DNA from: Seonamhaeicola sp.
Lineage (GTDB): Bacteria; Bacteroidota; Bacteroidia; Flavobacteriales; Flavobacteriaceae
DNA: 64,000 nt
Direction: 5' to 3'
NCBI RefSeq assembly: GCF_028281565.1
Contig: NZ_JANQJQ010000016.1
Coordinates: forward strand, 186,001-250,000
Shown here: positions 59,417 to 64,000 of the stretch, one piece after another
Layout: each line of letters starts with the position of its first letter
How positions within the stretch are numbered: the first letter of the stretch is position 1
Position numbers and translations under genes: made by a program
The notes under the pieces: model-generated
Database searches by the model: none
What the model saw: only the letters and a program-made list of their open reading frames with translations
What the model was told of the DNA's origin: nothing

Positions 59417-59452
59417 AATTATGGATGAAGATTGTAATCTTCATCCATAATT
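59417..59452 (+). promoter_or_regulatory. Perfect 17-bp inverted repeat between susD and the sulfatase genes
   Basis: AATTATGGATGAAGATT (59417-59433), a GT loop, then AATCTTCATCCATAATT (59436-59452) form an uninterrupted 17-bp stem. No T run follows, so it is not a standard terminator. It could stabilise or process the susCD part of the mRNA, or bind a protein as DNA. Confidence 0.6.
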
Positions 59453-59466
59453 GTAAGATTCAAAAA

Positions 59467-60921
59467 ATGCTTAACAAAATAGTTAATTTTATCACCATAG
59501 GTTTCTTGCTTATAGGGCTTATGTCATGTAGTTCAAAAACTTCGACAAAAAAACCTTTAGTACTAAACTCTGCAGAGAAAAGCGAACGATTACCAAATAT
59601 CATTTACATAATGGCAGATGATTTAGGTTATGGCGATTTAGGGGTGTATGGACAAGAAAAAATAAAAACGCCAAACCTCGATAAAATGTCATCAGAAGGT
59701 ATGTTGTTTACACAGCATTATTCAGGCTCTACTGTATGCATGCCATCAAGAGCATCACTTTTAACAGGCAAACACATGGGGCATTCTACTGTACGAGGTA
59801 ACCCTAGGTGGACGTCTACCGGTAAGCCCGTGGATATTAAAGATGAAGATATTACTGTTGCGGAAGAACTAAAGAGAGTAGGCTATAAAACTGGTATTAT
59901 TGGTAAATGGGGACTCGCAGAAGGAGATGAAACAGGCATGCCATTAAAACAGGGTTTCGATTATTTCTACGGCTATAGAAGACATGGGCCAGCACATCAT
60001 TACTATCCAAAGGAATTATGGGAAAACAATGAATCATTTGATACTGGTAATAATACCAAAGAAAAACGAGGCACTTACTCACATGATACATTTGCTGAAA
60101 AGGCAAAACAGTTCGTGACAGAAAACAAGGAAAATCCATTCTTTTTGTATTTAGCATTTACAATTCCGCATTATGAATTGACCGTGCCAGAGGAATCAAA
60201 AATGCCGTATCAGACGTTAAACTGGGAAGAACGGGACTTAACAAAAAAAAGAAGTAATTACTATCACGATAAGGATGGGCATGTGTCTTATGCAGGTATG
60301 ATTTCTAGGATGGATAGGGATATTGGAGACCTCTTAAAATTGTTGGATCAACTTAATTTGTCAGATAATACATTAATTGTTTTCACAAGCGACAATGGGC
60401 ATGAATTCGATAAAGATTTTTTTAATAGTAACGGTGCTCTTAAAGGTAAAAAGAGAGACCTTTATGAAGGAGGCATTCGAATTCCTTTTATAGTTAAATG
60501 GCCCAATAAAGTTAAACCTAACACAAAAACAGATCATATTTCCGCATTTTGGGATTTTTTGCCAACAGTTTGTGATATTGTAAATATTGAACCAACGGAT
60601 AAATCTATTGATGGAATTTCTTATTTGCCAACGCTTATTGGAGAAACCCAGAAACAACATGATTACCTTTATTGGGAATTTAATGAAAGTAAAGGCCCTG
60701 TTCAAGCTATCAGGAAGGATAATTGGAAAGCTGTTAAGTATCTCGATAAAGATTTAGAATTGTACGATTTATCGATTGATTTAGGCGAAGAGAATAACCT
60801 GGCAAAAGAGAATCCTGAAATGGTTAAGGAAATGGAAAACCTCTTGATAGAGGCAAGAACGGAGGATGCAAATTTTCCATTGGATTACCATGAAAGAGTT
60901 AAAAACAAAATGGCAAAATAA
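59467..60921 (+). CDS. Sulfatase, lipoprotein form (first of three in tandem)
   Basis: The protein (484 residues from ATG 59467) has a lipobox (FLLIGLMSC). A single type I sulfatase domain carries the formylglycine motif TVCMPSRASLLTGK (Cys91), metal ligands in IIYIMADDLGYGDLGVYG near 46 and VFTSDNGHEFDKDF near 310, and the catalytic-region motif GIIGKWGL near 145. An in-frame ATG at 59425 lies inside the inverted repeat and would put extra residues before the signal, so I rejected it. It removes sulfate from oligosaccharides in the periplasm or at the outer membrane. It is the first gene after susCD pair 2 and probably in the same operon. Confidence 0.94.
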   Translation: MLNKIVNFITIGFLLIGLMSCSSKTSTKKPLVLNSAEKSERLPNIIYIMADDLGYGDLGVYGQEKIKTPNLDKMSSEGMLFTQHYSGSTVCMPSRASLLTGKHMGHSTVRGNPRWTSTGKPVDIKDEDITVAEELKRVGYKTGIIGKWGLAEGDETGMPLKQGFDYFYGYRRHGPAHHYYPKELWENNESFDTGNNTKEKRGTYSHDTFAEKAKQFVTENKENPFFLYLAFTIPHYELTVPEESKMPYQTLNWEERDLTKKRSNYYHDKDGHVSYAGMISRMDRDIGDLLKLLDQLNLSDNTLIVFTSDNGHEFDKDFFNSNGALKGKKRDLYEGGIRIPFIVKWPNKVKPNTKTDHISAFWDFLPTVCDIVNIEPTDKSIDGISYLPTLIGETQKQHDYLYWEFNESKGPVQAIRKDNWKAVKYLDKDLELYDLSIDLGEENNLAKENPEMVKEMENLLIEARTEDANFPLDYHERVKNKMAK

Positions 60922-60931
60922 GAATAAAAAC

Positions 60932-62386
60932 ATGAAAAATTATGTGCTAATAATATGGATTTTGTTTTTAACAAATTGTGGGTCGCAAGAAAAAGAAGTT
61001 GCAGAAGAAAAGTTAAACGATTATAATATTTTATGGATTGTAGCAGACGATTTAGGTATAGATTTAGGTTGTTATGGTAATAAATTAATACGTACCCCAA
61101 ATTTAGATAAGTTTGCTTCAGAGTCTGTGAGATATGAGAATTTGCATACTACTACAGCAGTTTGCTCACCAAGTAGATCAGGACTTATCACTGGTATGTA
61201 CCCTGTAACTATTGGGGTACATCAACACCGAACCCGTTTTAAAAGGAAATTACCAGATAGTATAAAACCTATAACAGAATACTTTAAAGAAGCTGGTTAT
61301 TTTGTGACAAATGGAAGAGGAAATAAAAATGATAAAGGTGGTAAAACAGATTATAATTTTGATACTAAAGGAATAAAAATGTATCAAGCAGGTCATTGGA
61401 GCAAACGAGCAGAAGGACAAAAATTCTTCTCGCAAGCACAAATATTTTTCCCTCACAGACCCTTTCATGAAGATTCTTTGCACCCTGTAAATCCTGACCT
61501 GGTAACATTACCACCCTATTATCCTAACCACCCTCTAGCAAAGAAAGATTGGGCTTTGTATTTAGAAACTGTTCAGCATGTTGACGAAAGTTTTGGGAAG
61601 ATAATAAAACAGTTAGAAGAAGAAGATTTATTAGATAAGACAATTATTTTCTTTTTTGGAGATCAGGGGAGACCACATTTGCGTGCAAAACAGTTTATGT
61701 ACGACTCAGGTACTAATACCCCATTAATGATTAGGTATCCAGATGGTTATGGAGCAGGTACCGTTTCAGAAGAATTGGTAAGCAATATAGATATTCCAGC
61801 GGCAACTTTAGCTTTGGCGGGCATAGAGAAACCAAGCTATATGCAGGGACAGGATTTTTTATCAGAGGATATAGAAAGAAAATATACCTATAGTATGCGT
61901 GACAGACGTGACGAAACTGTAGACAGAATACGTTCAGTGCGTTCCAGCAAGTTTAAGTATATAAAGAATTATTATACAGACAGACCTTATACACAGTTTA
62001 ATGCTTATAAAGAAATGCGTTATCCAATGCTGCCTTTAATGAGTCAAATGCTCAAAGAGGGTAAACTAAATGATGTTCAAAAACGCTTTATGAGCAACTA
62101 TAGACCCGCCGAAGAATTATATGATCTGGAAAACGATCCTTTTGAAACTATAAATCTAACAGAGAATGAAGTTTATAAAGAGGAATTGGAAAAAATGAGA
62201 AGTGTTCTAAGTGAATGGATATCAAAGAATGATTTAGGTGAGTATCCCGAACCACAGGAAGAAATCGATGCTGCATCAAAAGAGGCCGCAAGAAGGTATC
62301 GTAAAACCTCTAAAGAACGGGGGTTAGAAAATGCAACACATAAACAATGGGTGGAGTATTGGGAAGAAAGGTATAACATAAAATAG
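60932..62386 (+). CDS. Sulfatase, lipoprotein form (second in tandem)
   Basis: The protein (484 residues from ATG 60932, 10 bp after the preceding stop) has a lipobox (IIWILFLTNC) and a sulfatase domain. The formylglycine motif is TAVCSPSRSGLITG (Cys78), and metal-site residues are in LWIVADDLGIDLGCYG and IFFFGDQGRPHLRAK, where DQG replaces the more usual DNG. It keeps the shorter architecture with HQHRTRFKRKLPDSI and YSMRDRRDETVDRIRSVRS, resembling heparan/galactan-type sulfatases of Bacteroidota PULs more than the neighbouring enzymes. It probably attacks a different sulfate position. Confidence 0.93.
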   Translation: MKNYVLIIWILFLTNCGSQEKEVAEEKLNDYNILWIVADDLGIDLGCYGNKLIRTPNLDKFASESVRYENLHTTTAVCSPSRSGLITGMYPVTIGVHQHRTRFKRKLPDSIKPITEYFKEAGYFVTNGRGNKNDKGGKTDYNFDTKGIKMYQAGHWSKRAEGQKFFSQAQIFFPHRPFHEDSLHPVNPDLVTLPPYYPNHPLAKKDWALYLETVQHVDESFGKIIKQLEEEDLLDKTIIFFFGDQGRPHLRAKQFMYDSGTNTPLMIRYPDGYGAGTVSEELVSNIDIPAATLALAGIEKPSYMQGQDFLSEDIERKYTYSMRDRRDETVDRIRSVRSSKFKYIKNYYTDRPYTQFNAYKEMRYPMLPLMSQMLKEGKLNDVQKRFMSNYRPAEELYDLENDPFETINLTENEVYKEELEKMRSVLSEWISKNDLGEYPEPQEEIDAASKEAARRYRKTSKERGLENATHKQWVEYWEERYNIK

Positions 62387-62502
62387 AAATAGTCTTTTAA
62401 TAACTATTTCTTATCAATCCATTATATACATATACTGCTCAATTATTCTACTATTTTATGATTCCGGAGTTTATGATCAAATACTTAACGATTAAATATA
62501 GA

Positions 62503-64000
62503 ATGGTAAGATTAAGTCATTTATTTATAACAATTACTTGCTGTTTTGTAATAATTTCCTGTGCCGGAAAAAAACAAGCTGAACCAAATAACCCGAACGT
62601 CCTATTCATTATAGCCGATGACTTGGGGTATACAGACATTGAAGCTTACGGAAGTAGTTTTTACGATACACCAAACATTAATTCAGTAATTGACAATAGT
62701 GTAAAATTTAATAGTGGTTATGCCAATAGTCCTGTTTGTTCACCATCCAGAGCCAGTTTTCAAACAGGAAAATACCCAGTAAAAACAGGAGTTACCGATT
62801 GGATAAAAGGGCGAAAAGCCTTTCAGGGTACTACAGTAACTGATAGGTGGATAGTACCGGATACAGATTACGAGCTTAAACTTGAAGAAACTACTATAGC
62901 AGAAGTGTTAAGGAAAAACAATTATGTAACAGCTTTTATAGGAAAGTGGCATTTAGGAGAAGAAGAAAAATACTTTCCAGAATACCAAGGCTATGATATT
63001 AATATAGCTGGTTGGAAAATGGGAAGACCAAATACGGGTAAGGGCAAAAAAGGATACTTTTCACCTTACGGAAACCCGCGATTAAAAGATGGTCCAATCG
63101 GTGAATATCTTCCGGATAGACTCACAGAGGAAGCTATTAAAATTTTAAAGGATAATATAGGCAAACCTACATTTATATGTTTATCCTATTACTTGGTTCA
63201 CGGTCCATTTCAAGCAAAAAAAAACGAAATTGAAATTTATAACAAAAAACGAATTCATAAAGGTATTAATAAAGAAGAAGAGTTTTTAGAAAATCAATCA
63301 TGGATGCAATTCGCCACAGGAAACAATCCGAAAAAATATAAAGAACGTATTAAACAAGGGCATCCAATCTATGCGGCTATGGTAAAATCGTTAGATGATA
63401 ACATAGGAAAACTTGTTAACTACTTAAAAACATCAGGACAGTATGATAATACCTTAATTATTTTTGTATCCGATAATGGAGGCCTGTCAACAAAAGAGGG
63501 CTCGCCAACGTCAAACCTGCCTTTAGCTAAAGGAAAAGGATGGATGCATGAAGGTGGTATTCGTGTGCCGTTTTTTATTAAACCACCAAGGTTTAAAAGC
63601 TCCAAAATTTCAGACATTCCTGTTACTGGTATAGATATATTTCCAACCATTTTGAGTTATACAGATAATCATTCTATTGTAAAAGACATTGATGGTGTAG
63701 ACCTTAAACCTCTTATTGAAGCAAATAAACCCTTAAAAAAACGCCCCATTTATTGGCATTATCCGCATTATGGTAACCAAGGTGCTAATCCATCTAGTGC
63801 AGTTCGTTTTGGGGATTATAAACTAATTCAGGATTTAGAAACAGGTGGTTATGAACTTTATAATTTAAAAGAAGATATTGGAGAAACTACGAATCTGTTT
63901 AATTCTAAAACAGATATAGCTGAAAAACTAAAAAAAATGCTTACAGCATGGGTGTCTGAGAATTATAATAGGCCCTTAATTGAAAATCCGGAGTGGAATA
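62503..64000 (+). CDS. Sulfatase, lipoprotein form (third in tandem; runs off window end)
   Basis: The frame from ATG 62503 (LSHLFITITCCFVIISC, lipid Cys20) is open to the last base, so about 499 residues are visible and the stop lies beyond the window. The formylglycine motif is SPVCSPSRASFQTGK (Cys79), metal sites are in VLFIIADDLGYTDIEAYG and IFVSDNGGLSTKEG, and the catalytic-region motif is FIGKWHLGEEE near 146. Two in-frame ATGs (62458, 62473) lie upstream and lack signal features. The end visible (NYNRPLIENPEWN) looks close to the C-terminus. It is 116 bp from the previous sulfatase, probably in the same operon. Confidence 0.92.
   Translation, partial: MVRLSHLFITITCCFVIISCAGKKQAEPNNPNVLFIIADDLGYTDIEAYGSSFYDTPNINSVIDNSVKFNSGYANSPVCSPSRASFQTGKYPVKTGVTDWIKGRKAFQGTTVTDRWIVPDTDYELKLEETTIAEVLRKNNYVTAFIGKWHLGEEEKYFPEYQGYDINIAGWKMGRPNTGKGKKGYFSPYGNPRLKDGPIGEYLPDRLTEEAIKILKDNIGKPTFICLSYYLVHGPFQAKKNEIEIYNKKRIHKGINKEEEFLENQSWMQFATGNNPKKYKERIKQGHPIYAAMVKSLDDNIGKLVNYLKTSGQYDNTLIIFVSDNGGLSTKEGSPTSNLPLAKGKGWMHEGGIRVPFFIKPPRFKSSKISDIPVTGIDIFPTILSYTDNHSIVKDIDGVDLKPLIEANKPLKKRPIYWHYPHYGNQGANPSSAVRFGDYKLIQDLETGGYELYNLKEDIGETTNLFNSKTDIAEKLKKMLTAWVSENYNRPLIENPEWN

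Overview
The window comes from a member of the Bacteroidota, almost certainly a marine Flavobacteriaceae that degrades algal polysaccharides. The evidence is two SusC/SusD pairs, a hybrid two-component sensor, five proteins with type IX secretion (T9SS) sorting tails, a YtxJ-type bacillithiol protein, TAnnTTTG (-7) promoters and AT-rich spacers. No species can be named from the sequence alone.

Layout. 1-16 kb is mostly housekeeping: the 5' part of clpB, ytxJ, a PQQ-type sugar dehydrogenase/cytochrome c fusion, a GH16 lipoprotein, an MltF-like lytic transglycosylase, fumarylacetoacetase, glyA, a beta-helix lipoprotein, an overlapping sugar nucleotidyltransferase/sugar kinase pair and an Hsp20. 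16-22 kb is a galactose locus: a GntR regulator, mutarotase, galK and galT on the minus strand, diverging from a sodium/sugar symporter, with an inverted-repeat operator candidate between them.

22.2-26.3 kb is the most unusual part. A tRNA-Arg(TCT) gene is followed by four further copies of its 17-base 3' end. Two of these copies begin, and two end, a pair of related repeats of about 178 bp. Between the repeats lies a 3.5 kb islet, all on the minus strand, encoding a cold-shock protein, a ribosomal protein bS21 paralogue, a NYN/OST-HTH RNase-like protein, an RpoD-like sigma factor and a fatty acid hydroxylase. It looks like a tRNA-targeted islet without its own integrase that carries second copies of transcription and translation components.

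26.5-64 kb is a large polysaccharide utilization locus. It has an HTCS regulator, a decayed GH2 fragment, SusC/SusD with two associated surface lipoproteins, a GH2 beta-galactosidase, two large secreted clan-A-type glycosidases, a LamG-like protein, a second SusC/SusD pair and five sulfatases (the last runs off the window). The galactose locus, the beta-galactosidase and the sulfatases together point to a sulfated galactose-containing glycan. A repeated 28-bp motif (GCAACCT-N6-ACCWTWTTGAGAC) lies at a constant 28-29 bp from the -7 box of three PUL promoters and is the best candidate for the HTCS binding site.
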